Both the position numbers and the translations under genes were made by a program. A stretch of DNA of 64,000 nucleotides, from assembly GCA_964631945.1 (NCBI GenBank), contig CAZWAY010000023.1, forward strand, positions 15,660 through 79,659, given 5' to 3'. The DNA comes from JABFRZ01 sp964631945 (GTDB taxonomy: Bacteria; Planctomycetota; UBA1135; GCA-002686595). This document shows, piece by piece, positions 9,250 to 17,948 of this stretch. The notes under the pieces were generated by a model. The model saw nothing but the letters and a program-made list of their open reading frames with translations, ran no database searches and was not told the DNA's origin. The first letter of the stretch is position 1. Each line of letters starts with the position of its first letter.

Positions 9250-9935
9250 GGCTTCCTCACGGCGCGCAGCGTGGAGCGACCCTGGAGGCTGCCGAGCCAG
9301 ATGCGGTCCTTGCCGTCGAACTCGGTGCCGCTGATGCGCGTCCCGGCGGCGAGGTGCAGGCGCGTCTTCACGGCGCCCGTCTCCGGATCGATCCGGCGCA
9401 GCTCGCCGGGCTCGACCGCCTCGGCCGTCTCGGGGTACGTGCCGTGCCACAGCTCGGCCCCGGCCCAGGTCACGCCGGTCACGAGGCGCTCCGAGCGGAT
9501 CGTGCGCAGCACCTTGCCGTTCGCGGGATCGAGCTTGTGGATCGCGCGTCCGTCGAAGTCGCCGAGCCACAGGAAGCCCGCGGCCCAGGCGAGCCCGCTC
9601 GAATGGCAACCCGCGGGCACCGGGATCGAACGCAGCGTCTTGCCCGATGCGCGCTCGATCTGGTGGATCTCCTGGCCGCACACCTGCCACAGGTCAGTGC
9701 CATCGAAGGCGAGCCCCGCGTTGCAGTCCTTGCGCCCGAGCCGGCGCAGCACCTTGCCGCTCTTGGGCTCGACGCAGAAGAGGTCGTTGTCCGGGCCGCC
9801 CGCGAACCACACGTGCGTGCCGTCGAAGGTCACGCCGTGGATCGGATCGACCCCCGCCAGCGCGTGCTCGGCGAGGACCTGGGCGGAGAGGGCGCCGGGC
9901 TGCGACGCGGTAGGGGATTCGGGCTGGGTCTTCAT
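9246..9935 (-). CDS. Beta-propeller protein (SMP-30/PQQ-like repeats)
   Basis: The 229-residue product consists of blade-like repeats with the pattern GVTFDGTHVWFAG, GLAFDGTDLWQV, GLAWAAGFLWLGD and GVTWAGAELWHG, each followed by a (x)-D-P-x-(T/N)-G-K-V strand. This resembles SMP-30, glutamine-cyclotransferase and PQQ-like propellers. No signal peptide is evident, so it may be cytoplasmic. It starts at ATG 9935 behind GAGGA and its stop overlaps the start of the lipoprotein gene. Enzyme activity cannot be inferred; binding or sensing is possible. The pair sits between TPR-CHAT gene 3 and the CHAT remnant on the opposite strand. Confidence 0.7.
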   Translation of the reverse strand: MKTQPESPTASQPGALSAQVLAEHALAGVDPIHGVTFDGTHVWFAGGPDNDLFCVEPKSGKVLRRLGRKDCNAGLAFDGTDLWQVCGQEIHQIERASGKTLRSIPVPAGCHSSGLAWAAGFLWLGDFDGRAIHKLDPANGKVLRTIRSERLVTGVTWAGAELWHGTYPETAEAVEPGELRRIDPETGAVKTRLHLAAGTRISGTEFDGKDRIWLGSLQGRSTLRAVRKP

Positions 9936-10123
9936 GGGATTCCTCGGGTGAACTCGGCCTCGCGCCGGACACGCGTCCGGACGCTCGAGACGGGCTCATC
10001 CTCGCTTCGGCCGCGACGGACCGACAAGCAACATCCGTGACGCGATTCCCGGAGCCACGCGCGGCCGAGTACGACGGGCCGCGGGTAGAATCCGAGCCAC
10101 CCTGTTCGGGGGCAGAGGAGTTG

Positions 10124-10404
10124 GTGCTCGAGATCCTGCTCGTGCTCGTCGTCACGCTCGGCGCTGCGTCGCGCAGTGTGCTCGTACCTACGACTGGACC
10201 CCGGCAGTCGCTTCCGGAAGCGCAGGAGCCCGCGCGTGCCCTGGACGAAGCTCCGCCGGCGAAGCCGGTCCTTTCCGCCGAGGCCCAGGAGACGCTCGAG
10301 CTCATCCGCTCGGCTCTCCAGGGGAACGATCGCGACGGCGCGCGCCGAGGGTCACCCGCCCCACGACCGGGGCTGGGTGGGTACTCTCCGGAGATCCGGA
10401 GTGA
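10124..10404 (+). pseudogene. Deletion remnant of a fifth TPR-CHAT gene
   Basis: The N-terminal part resembles the start of TPR-CHAT gene 2: a hydrophobic segment (LEILLVLVVTLGAA), a proline/alanine linker and a helix ending ETLELIRSALQGNDRDGAR (gene 2 has DLIRLAAKESDRDGAR). Directly after GAR the DNA continues as the last 20 codons of the family: read in the third frame it gives RAEGHPP-D--GWV, then one frame further LSGDPE and a TGA at 10402, matching the GHPxRDWAGWVLSGDPE ends of the intact genes. All TPRs and the catalytic domain are missing and a small indel breaks the tail frame. An in-frame reading could still run to 10420 as a junk tail. TTG 10121 or GTG 10124 follow GAGGAG. Confidence 0.75.
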
Positions 10405-10419
10405 CGGAGGGAGTCCCTG

Positions 10420-13400
10420 ATGCGACGTTGGATCCCATGTGTCGCTCCTGCTTTGGTGCTCGGAATCGCGTTGGCCGCGGCGCTATCGCTCGCTTGCCGT
10501 AGCCACGCACCGGCGCCGGCCGACTTCAGCGCCCGAGCCGAGCGCGCGCGCGTACTCTTCGAGCGCGGCGACTGGCAAGGCGCGCGTGAGCTGCGCGAGC
10601 GGCAGGTCGCTGATCTCCTCCCGCTCCTGCCCACCGACCACCCCGACCTGCAGGCGGCGTACATCGACCTCGCCGAGTCGCTGCACGCTCTAGGCGACCT
10701 GCAGGGCGCGCAGGACCTCGCCGAGCGAGCCGTGGGGATCCTGCAGGCGACGGTTCCACCCGGCGACCCGCGGCTCGTACGCGCAAGAGCCGTGCAGGCG
10801 CGCGTGTTCGCGACGCTGGGTTGGCCGGCGACGGCGCAAGCAGCGCCGGCGATCCTCGACAGGCCCTGCGAGGAACCCGGTGCCTCCGTGTCTCCGGCTC
10901 TGGCGCAGGCCAGGGCACTGCTGGAGCGTGCCCGCAAGAACTTGTCCTCCAAGGAGCCCGCGGCGGCACGCGAGGATGCTGCCCAGGGGATCGAGCTGCT
11001 GCTCGCGAGCGCCGCGGAACAGCCCGCGGCCGCCGAACTCCTCGCTGCCCTGGGCGCGCTCTCGGCCGAAGTGGGGGACCTCCCTTCGGCCGAGCGAGCG
11101 CGAAGGCGTGTGGTGGAGATCCGCGAGCGCTCGCTCCCGACGGATCATGTCGACACGCTCGCTGCACGCCTCGACCTCGCAAGGACCCTGTACCTCGCTT
11201 CGGACAACCGCAGCGCGCGCAACCTCCAGGAAGCCGTGGTGGAAGCCCTGGAACGCTCTCAACCCGAGAGCCTCCTCCTGATTCGGGCCCGACGGGACCT
11301 CGCCAACACCATGCGCAGGTCGGGTGCGCTCCGGGAAGCGCGCGCCGAACTCGAGAGCCTGCTGGAGGACTGGGACGGCAGATTGCCGGAGGACCATCCC
11401 GAACTCTTGGCGTGCCGGCTCGTGCTCGCGACTTCTTTGGCTCAGCTGGGCGAGTTCCAACGCTCGCGCGAGCTCATGCAGCGGGTCATCGCCGGATACG
11501 AACGCACGCTTCCGGAGGACCATCCCAGTCTGCTCCAGGCACGGCAGAACCTGGCTCTCGCCATGCGTGAGGACGGGGACCTCGAGGAGGCCAAGGAGCT
11601 TCTGTTGCGCGTGATCGCGAGTCAAGAGCGGTCCCTTCCTCCTGATCATCCGGAGCTCCTCCGGGCCCGTGGAAACCTGGCCTCCGTCCTGTCCGACCTG
11701 GGCGATCTTCCCGGCGCGCGCGCGCTCAAGCAGAGCGTGCTCGAGAGCTACGAGCGGAGCCTGCCGGAAGACCACCCCGAGCTGCTCGACGCGCGCGAGA
11801 GCCTGGCCCTGGCGCTCCACAACCTCGGCGACTTCGAGGGTTCGCGCGCGCTCAAGGAGCGCGTGCTCGCCGCCTACGAGCGCATTCTTCCCGCAGATCA
11901 TCCCGATCTCTCGACGGCCAGGCAGAACCTCGCCGTCACGCTGCTCGCACTCCGGGATCTCGAGGGTGCGAGGGCGTTGCTCGAACAGGCCGTGAGCGGG
12001 CTCGAGCGCAAGCTGCCCGCGGATCATCCCTACCTCCTGGCTGCACGAGTGAACCTCGCCAGTGCCACGCAGGAGCTGGGCGACGCCGCGACTGCGGGCG
12101 AGATCTTCGAGCGAGTGCTCGCGACGCGCGAGCGCACGCTGCCCGCGGATCATCCGGATATCCAGTCGGTCCGCTTGAGCCTGGCCACCGCTCGGCACGA
12201 GTTGGGCGATCTAGCGGGTGCGCGCGAACTCTACGAGAACGTGCTGTCCGCCTACGAGCGGATCCTGCCCGCGGATCATCCCCATAGGTTGGTCGCGCTC
12301 CAGGACCTCGCCGTGGTGATGCAGGACATGGGCGAGCTCGCCGGCGCGCGCGCCCTCCAGGAGCGGGTGCTCGAGTGCCTCAGGCAGGCCCACCCGGACA
12401 CCCATCCCGAGGTCGTCCGAGCACGCTTCAACCTCGCCGGCACGCTGTACGAGATGGGCGACTTCCTCGCCGCGCGGTCGCTCTTCGAGCAGGTGCTCGC
12501 CGCGCGCGGCGAGACCATGCCCGACGATCATCCCGACCTCCTCGCAGCGAAGGCGAACCTCGCGGTCCTGCTGAAGAAGACGGGCGATTTGGAGAGCGGT
12601 CGTGCCCTGGAGGCGAGTGTGCTCGAAGCCATGGAGCGTACCCTGCCCGAGGATCACCCGCACTTGCTCTCGGCGCGGAGCAATCTTGCCACCACGCTGT
12701 ATGCGTCCGGCGATCTACGCGGGGCCCGGACGCAGTTCGAGCAGGTGTTCGACGCGCGCGCCAAGACCCTTGCACCGGAGCATCCCGACCTCCTCGCCGC
12801 CGAGGAGAACCTCGCGAACACCCTGGCCAAGCTGGGCGAGTTCGCTCGAGCCCAAACCCTGGCCGAGCGCGTGCTCGCGGCACGCGAGCGGAGCTTGCCT
12901 CGGGACCATCCGGATCTGGGCGCATCGCGCGGGAGCCTGGCGGCGACTCGCCTCGCCCTCGGGGACGTCGCCGGCGTGCGCGCGCTCGTTCCCGCCATGA
13001 TAGAGGGCCTGGAGCTACGGACCCACTCCGCTTCCCTGCTGGCGAGTCGCGAGGCCTGCGAGTCCCTGGCGTTGGACAGCGCGCTCCTCTCGCAAGTCTT
13101 GGCCTTCGTCGATCCAGCCGATGCCGCCCTGCGCGCGCGGCTCTTCGCCCTGATCGAGACGCGGCGGCTGGTCCCGAGCGTCGAGCTCTCGGTTGCTCGC
13201 AACGATGCGGGGCTCGCGCCCTTGGTCCGTGCTGCCGACGAGGCGCGCTCGAGACTCCATGACAGGGTTGCCAACACGGGAGCGCCTGGGGCAGCTTCCG
13301 GAACCGAAGTTGCGGAGCTCGTGGAGGCGCGCGACCGGGCCGAAGGCGCGCTTGTGCGGGGTCTCGCCGAGCGCGGCGTATTCACGCGGCCCGTGGACAC

Positions 13401-14685
13401 GACCGAGCTCGCGCGTGCATTGCCGGAGGGCGCCGCGGCCGTCGGGCTCCTCCGCTACGCCGGCGTGCGACCCAGGGAAGAGGGGCACGACCTCGAGTTC
13501 GGTGAGGAGCACCTGCTCGCGTACGTGCTCACGAGGCGCGGTTCGCTCACTAGGATCGACCTGGGCCCGGCCGACGCACTCGAGCGCAAGGTGCAGGCCT
13601 GGCGCGGAGCGCTGGGTGGATCCGCGGGCCGTGGCGTCGGGCTCGGTTACGAAAACGATCCGCGGGCCGGCGCCTCGGAGGAGGCCCTCGGCTCCGAGCT
13701 CCGCGAACGGCTCGTCGATCCCTTGCTCGCCGCCGCCGGCGAGGGGACGCGGACTCTGTTCGTGTGTCCGGACGACTTTGTCCACCTCGTGCCGCTCGAC
13801 GCACTGGTCTCGGGCACGGGCCGCGTCGGGGATCGAGTGCGTATCGTCGGCGAGACATCCTTCGCACGACTGCTCGCGCCACGCGTTGGGCCGACGGGAG
13901 ATGCGGTCTTGCTCGTGCTCGGCGCACCCGACTACGGCGTGGCCCCCGAGGAAGGGCCGACGAGATCCCCGGCCAACCCTTCGGCCCAGTCGCGGAGCCT
14001 ACCGGTGTTCCAGCCTCTCGTGGGAGCGGAGGAAGAGGCGCGTTCCGTGGCCGCGCTCTTCGAGCGAGGACTCGAGCGGCCAGCTCGCTTGCTGATCGGT
14101 TCGGAGGCCAGCAAGGACGGGCTCGTCCACGGCGTGCCGGGGGCCCACTTCGTCCACCTCGCGACGCACGGTTGGTTCGCGCCCGAGAGCGTCAAGTCGA
14201 CCCTCGACGAGGACGCGCGGGCGGCGAGCGGCTTGCGCTCGATCAGCTTCGAGAGCGCGGTGACGGGACTTGCGCCGCTGACGCTGTGCGGATTGGCGCT
14301 CGCTGGCGCGAATCAGGGCCGCGACGCCGTCGGGCGCGTGCCCGGGATCCTGACGGCCGAAGAGCTCGCCAGCTTCGACCTCAGGAACTGCGAGCTGGCC
14401 GTGCTCTCCGCCTGCGAGACCAACGTCGGCCTCCGCCGCGCCGGTCAGGGCATCCAGTCGCTGCAGACCGCGCTGCACGCCGCCGGGGCGCGAACCGCGA
14501 TCACATCTCTGTGGAAGGTCGACGACGCCGCGACACGGCGGCTCTTCGAGCTCTTCTACTCCAAGCTGTGGAAGGACAAGCTCGGCAAGGCCGACGCCCT
14601 CTGGCAAGCCAAGATGGCGCTGCGCGCCGAGGGCCACCCCCCGCGCGACTGGGCCGGCTGGGTGCTCAGCGGCGATCCGGATTGA
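10420..14685 (+). CDS. TPR-CHAT protease-like protein 4
   Basis: Largest member, 1421 residues, from ATG 10420 with GGAGGGA eight bases upstream. The N-terminus is a classic signal peptide with a lipobox-like end (RRW...LAAALSLAC), suggesting export and possible lipidation. About 17 TPR units of 42 residues follow (LPEDHPELLDARESLALALHN type), then a linker and a CHAT domain with His1250 (LATHGW) and Cys1332 (LSACETN). If the signal works, this peptidase acts outside the cytoplasm, which would be unusual for CHAT proteins. Many TPR units are close to each other in sequence, as expected if the array grows and shrinks by recombination. It lies just downstream of the deletion remnant. Confidence 0.92.
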   Translation: MRRWIPCVAPALVLGIALAAALSLACRSHAPAPADFSARAERARVLFERGDWQGARELRERQVADLLPLLPTDHPDLQAAYIDLAESLHALGDLQGAQDLAERAVGILQATVPPGDPRLVRARAVQARVFATLGWPATAQAAPAILDRPCEEPGASVSPALAQARALLERARKNLSSKEPAAAREDAAQGIELLLASAAEQPAAAELLAALGALSAEVGDLPSAERARRRVVEIRERSLPTDHVDTLAARLDLARTLYLASDNRSARNLQEAVVEALERSQPESLLLIRARRDLANTMRRSGALREARAELESLLEDWDGRLPEDHPELLACRLVLATSLAQLGEFQRSRELMQRVIAGYERTLPEDHPSLLQARQNLALAMREDGDLEEAKELLLRVIASQERSLPPDHPELLRARGNLASVLSDLGDLPGARALKQSVLESYERSLPEDHPELLDARESLALALHNLGDFEGSRALKERVLAAYERILPADHPDLSTARQNLAVTLLALRDLEGARALLEQAVSGLERKLPADHPYLLAARVNLASATQELGDAATAGEIFERVLATRERTLPADHPDIQSVRLSLATARHELGDLAGARELYENVLSAYERILPADHPHRLVALQDLAVVMQDMGELAGARALQERVLECLRQAHPDTHPEVVRARFNLAGTLYEMGDFLAARSLFEQVLAARGETMPDDHPDLLAAKANLAVLLKKTGDLESGRALEASVLEAMERTLPEDHPHLLSARSNLATTLYASGDLRGARTQFEQVFDARAKTLAPEHPDLLAAEENLANTLAKLGEFARAQTLAERVLAARERSLPRDHPDLGASRGSLAATRLALGDVAGVRALVPAMIEGLELRTHSASLLASREACESLALDSALLSQVLAFVDPADAALRARLFALIETRRLVPSVELSVARNDAGLAPLVRAADEARSRLHDRVANTGAPGAASGTEVAELVEARDRAEGALVRGLAERGVFTRPVDTTELARALPEGAAAVGLLRYAGVRPREEGHDLEFGEEHLLAYVLTRRGSLTRIDLGPADALERKVQAWRGALGGSAGRGVGLGYENDPRAGASEEALGSELRERLVDPLLAAAGEGTRTLFVCPDDFVHLVPLDALVSGTGRVGDRVRIVGETSFARLLAPRVGPTGDAVLLVLGAPDYGVAPEEGPTRSPANPSAQSRSLPVFQPLVGAEEEARSVAALFERGLERPARLLIGSEASKDGLVHGVPGAHFVHLATHGWFAPESVKSTLDEDARAASGLRSISFESAVTGLAPLTLCGLALAGANQGRDAVGRVPGILTAEELASFDLRNCELAVLSACETNVGLRRAGQGIQSLQTALHAAGARTAITSLWKVDDAATRRLFELFYSKLWKDKLGKADALWQAKMALRAEGHPPRDWAGWVLSGDPD

Positions 14686-14755
14686 CGGTACGCCCGCCGC
14701 GACAGGGCGGCCGTTGGCGACGGACCGCAGGCTACAAGGGGCGCGAACTCGTGCT

Positions 14756-16132
14756 TCAGCCGCGGCCCGCCTGCAACAGACCGACGAGCAGTATCTGAGA
14801 AGCGATTCCGGCGGGCGCGCGGGCCAGGTAGCGACGCGCGCGAGCGTTGCCGACGGCCTCGATGCGGTGGCGCGCGAGCAAGACGCGCAGGGCGCGCAGC
14901 ACGCTGCTCCGGCTGTGGCCCGCGGCCGTGGCGAGGTCGTCCACGGCCCACGGCATGCCGTCGGCCAGGAAGGCTTCGAGGCGCAGGCCGAGCTCGTCCG
15001 CGGGCGAGGACTGCGCGCGTTCGCTCGACGGTGCACGCAGGGAGAGCAGCACCAGCTCCACGCCGGGCGGCAACGCCAGGCGCCAGGCGCTGCGCTCGGC
15101 GGCGATGCGCGCGCCGGTGGGCAAGAGCCGGCGCAGGCGGGCGAGCTCGACCTTGGCCCGCAGCCGCAGCGAATCGTCGCCCGCGGTGAGACGACGCAGG
15201 TCGAAGCCGAACACGTCGCGCGCCAGCAGGCGCCACGTGACCGCGTTCGGCCAGCTCGCGGCGAGGCGCGCGAGCAGCGCGAACAGCACCGCTCTGCGAC
15301 GCAGGGATGCGTCGCGTCCGCCGCCGAAGCGGGCGCGCCGGGCGCCCTCGTCCACCAGGAACAGGCGCCGCGCCCCGAGTTCGGCGGCCAGGGCCGAGCC
15401 CCGCGCCGACAGCGTGTCGGCGAGCGCGCGCGCGTCGAGCTCGAGATGCGTGCCCGTGCGCGGCGCCAGGACGTGCACGACGGGCCGCGCCAGGGCCGCG
15501 GCCGCGGCCTCGAGCTCACGCGCGAGGGCCGGCACGCTGCGCGATCGCGCCGGTCCGGTGGCGCGCGCCAGCGTCTCGGTCGCCAGGACGGTATCCAGGC
15601 GCCGCACGCGTTCGTCGGCTCCGGCGAGCGCCAGTTGCGCGCGCAGGGTGCGGTCCGCGCCTGCTGGCAGGCTGCGGTGCGCGGTGGCGAGCAGCGCGCG
15701 CGCCCGGCGCGTGTCGCCACGCAGGGCACACAGGCGCGCGTGGATGGCGAGCGCCCAGGCCGCGTTGCGCCGATCGCCGGCGCGGCGCAGGGCCGTGACG
15801 GCGCGTCCCAGCAGCTCGTCGGCGGCGCGAAAGTCGCGCTGGCCGGCGGCGACCTCGCCGGCCGCGGCCAGCGCGCGTGCGCGGTGCACGGCGAGCCCGT
15901 GCTGCTCGAAGGTGCGGGCCGAGTCCAGCAGCAACTCGCGCGCGGCCTCGAGCTCGCCCAGCTGCGCCAGCGCGATCCCGCGCAGGGCCCGGGCGTGCGC
16001 GTCCTCGCGCGCGGCGAGCGCGATCAGGGCGCCGAGCGCGTCGCCATGCGCCAGGCTGTGCGCGGCCGCGCGTTCCGGCCGTCCGAGTCGCGGCGCCACC
16101 CCGCGCGCGGACCTTCGCTGGCGCGACGCCAC
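14756..16132 (-). CDS. TPR-like protein with C-terminal winged-helix domain, possible regulator
   Basis: The 458-residue product starts at GTG 16132. The N-terminal half is helical TPR-like repeats (ALRGIALAQLGELEAARELL, ALAAAGEVAAGQRDFRAADELL). The middle has a segment resembling an OmpR/SARP-type winged helix (VTWRLLARDVFG...LRAKVELARLRRLL), and the C-terminus another helix-turn-helix (AVDDLATAAGHSRSSVLRAL...LARHRIEAVGN). This architecture suggests a transcription factor, but no specific family is recognised. It is convergent with TPR-CHAT gene 4, and the coiled-coil gene upstream ends eight bases before it, so those two are probably one transcript. Confidence 0.6.
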   Translation of the reverse strand: MASRQRRSARGVAPRLGRPERAAAHSLAHGDALGALIALAAREDAHARALRGIALAQLGELEAARELLLDSARTFEQHGLAVHRARALAAAGEVAAGQRDFRAADELLGRAVTALRRAGDRRNAAWALAIHARLCALRGDTRRARALLATAHRSLPAGADRTLRAQLALAGADERVRRLDTVLATETLARATGPARSRSVPALARELEAAAAALARPVVHVLAPRTGTHLELDARALADTLSARGSALAAELGARRLFLVDEGARRARFGGGRDASLRRRAVLFALLARLAASWPNAVTWRLLARDVFGFDLRRLTAGDDSLRLRAKVELARLRRLLPTGARIAAERSAWRLALPPGVELVLLSLRAPSSERAQSSPADELGLRLEAFLADGMPWAVDDLATAAGHSRSSVLRALRVLLARHRIEAVGNARARRYLARAPAGIASQILLVGLLQAGRG

Positions 16133-16140
16133 CGGACGCG

Positions 16141-16524
16141 TCAGGAGCGCGCGCGGCTCGCGGGCGTGCTCGCGCGGACGGGCTGGCGCTGGGGGAGCAG
16201 CTCGAGCTCGCCCAGCTCGGGCAGGGCCGCCTGCGGTCCCTCGCCGAGGCGCGCCAGCAGCTGGTCGCGCTGGGCCTCGACGTAGCCGAGCGCGCGCGCC
16301 AGCGAGGCCTCGCGCTGGCGGCCCTCGGCCAGTCTCGCTTCCAGCTTGTCGGCGTAGCGCTGGGCGGCGCGCTCGATGCGCTCGCTGGCCGCGAGCTCGC
16401 CCCCCAGACGCGCCTGGTCGAGCTCCAGCGCGCGCACGCGCGCGCGCTGCTCGATGAACCAGGCGGTCGTGCGTGCGTCCAGACGCGGCCGGGGCGTCGG
16501 ACTCGCGGGCGGGGAACTCTCCAT
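16141..16524 (-). CDS. Small coiled-coil protein, hypothetical
   Basis: ATG 16524 is preferred because GGAG lies seven to eight bases upstream; an in-frame start at 16554 would add ten residues. The 127-residue product has a proline-rich N-terminus and then a long charged helix (FIEQRARVRALELDQARLGGEL to QRDQLLARLGEG) that should form a coiled coil. There is no signal or membrane segment. It precedes the TPR/winged-helix gene by eight bases and is likely co-transcribed with it. Function unknown. Confidence 0.6.
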   Translation of the reverse strand: MESSPPASPTPRPRLDARTTAWFIEQRARVRALELDQARLGGELAASERIERAAQRYADKLEARLAEGRQREASLARALGYVEAQRDQLLARLGEGPQAALPELGELELLPQRQPVRASTPASRARS

Positions 16525-16818
16525 GGCAGCGTGCTCCGGTGTACGGATCCGCACCGCGAAATCAAGGCGTGAGCAAACTCTCTCCCTGGCGCCGTCCGCT
16601 GCCGACCTCGCGGTGGGGGAAGATCCCGCGGGCGGCGTGCCGAGCCGAGCGCCAGGGGAGAGAGGCCGGAGTGCGCGCCCGCGTGGGTTGCAGCACGGGG
16701 AGCGCCCGGCACCAGGCTGTCGTACGTAGGGCGTGGCGCGGTGGATGCGCGGAGCCCGGATTTCTGCGCCGGCCGAGCGGGACGGCGCCGCCGCTCGCCG
16801 ACTCCACGCGGGCCGGGC

Positions 16819-17895
16819 TCACTTCGCCGCGAGCAGGGCCGAGGCCAGCGCGAGCCCGAGGGCGTCCGCGCGCGCGCCCTCGCTGTTCGAGATCGCGGCG
16901 ATCGAGAGCTTCGCGTCCGGGAAGTACAGCAGCACCGAATTGAAGCCGTTGATCCCGCCGCCGTGCCACACGCAGCGCTGGCCGGCCTGGCGGTCGAGCT
17001 GCAGGCCCATCCCGTAGTTCGTCTCCTTGCCGTTCGCGAGCAGGAAGGGCAGGGTCATCTCCTCGTAGGACGCCTTCGAGATCGCGCGCCCCTCCACCAG
17101 CGCGATCTGCCAGCGCACCAGGTCGCTCGCGCTCGAGATCAAGCCGCCGGCCGCGCCCGGCTGACCCAGGTCGAGCAGACCGTCGTTCCCGAAGCGCTCC
17201 CCCTGGAAGGTGTAGCCCTGGGCGCGGTTCAGCAGCAGCTCCTCGTTCGAGTCGTAGCGCGTGCGCGTCAGCTGCAACGGCTCGAAGAACGTCTCGCGCA
17301 GGAACTCGGCGTAGCCCTTGCCCGAGACCCTCTCGATCACCATCCCGAGCAGGTAGTAGCCCGAGTTGCTGTACTTCCAGCGCTCGCCCGGCGCGAACTC
17401 GAGCGGCTTGTCCTTCCACAGCGCGAGCATCTCGGCGTCGCTCAGCCGCTCCGCCATGTGCCGCTCCCACACCGGCCCGAGGTCGGTGTAGTTGGGCAGT
17501 CCCGAGGTGTGCGTCAGCAGGTGCCGCAGCGTGATCTCGTGCCCCTGCATCGGGTAGTCGGGCAGGAACCTGGTCAGCGGATCGTCGATCGAGAGCTTGC
17601 CGCGCTCGGCCAGCTTCAGGATCGCGGCCGCGGTGAACTGCTTGGTGACCGAGCCGATGCGGAACATCGTCTCCTCGTTGGCGTTGACCGCGAACTCGAG
17701 CTCGGCGAAGCCGGGTGTCTTCACGTACACGAGTTCCGCGCCGCGCGCCACCGCCACCGACAGCGCGACCGCGCCGGGCTTGCGCATGTGCTGCTGCACG
17801 ATGGCGTCGATGCGCTCGACCTCGCTGGCTTGCGCGGGCCGCGCGGGAGCGGAGGAAAACGAGAGCCAGGTCGTGAGCAGGAGCGGGAGCAGCAT
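16819..17895 (-). CDS. Serine hydrolase, beta-lactamase/esterase family
   Basis: The 358-residue product from ATG 17895 has a signal peptide (LLPLLLTTWLSFSSAPA) and the full motif set of PF00144 serine hydrolases: S82-V-T-K85 as nucleophile and general base, Y175-S-N177, and a C-terminal HGGG in place of KTG. This family covers class C beta-lactamases, DD-peptidases and esterases; the HGG form is more common in esterases and peptidases. It probably acts in the periplasm or outside on an ester or D-peptide; the substrate cannot be assigned. It is preceded on the same strand by the retropepsin-like gene with a 53-bp gap. Confidence 0.88.
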   Translation of the reverse strand: MLLPLLLTTWLSFSSAPARPAQASEVERIDAIVQQHMRKPGAVALSVAVARGAELVYVKTPGFAELEFAVNANEETMFRIGSVTKQFTAAAILKLAERGKLSIDDPLTRFLPDYPMQGHEITLRHLLTHTSGLPNYTDLGPVWERHMAERLSDAEMLALWKDKPLEFAPGERWKYSNSGYYLLGMVIERVSGKGYAEFLRETFFEPLQLTRTRYDSNEELLLNRAQGYTFQGERFGNDGLLDLGQPGAAGGLISSASDLVRWQIALVEGRAISKASYEEMTLPFLLANGKETNYGMGLQLDRQAGQRCVWHGGGINGFNSVLLYFPDAKLSIAAISNSEGARADALGLALASALLAAK

Positions 17896-17948
17896 GGCCG
17901 GAGCGTAGCGCGCCGACCCGCGCGGTCCAATCGACCCGCGGCCGCCGC

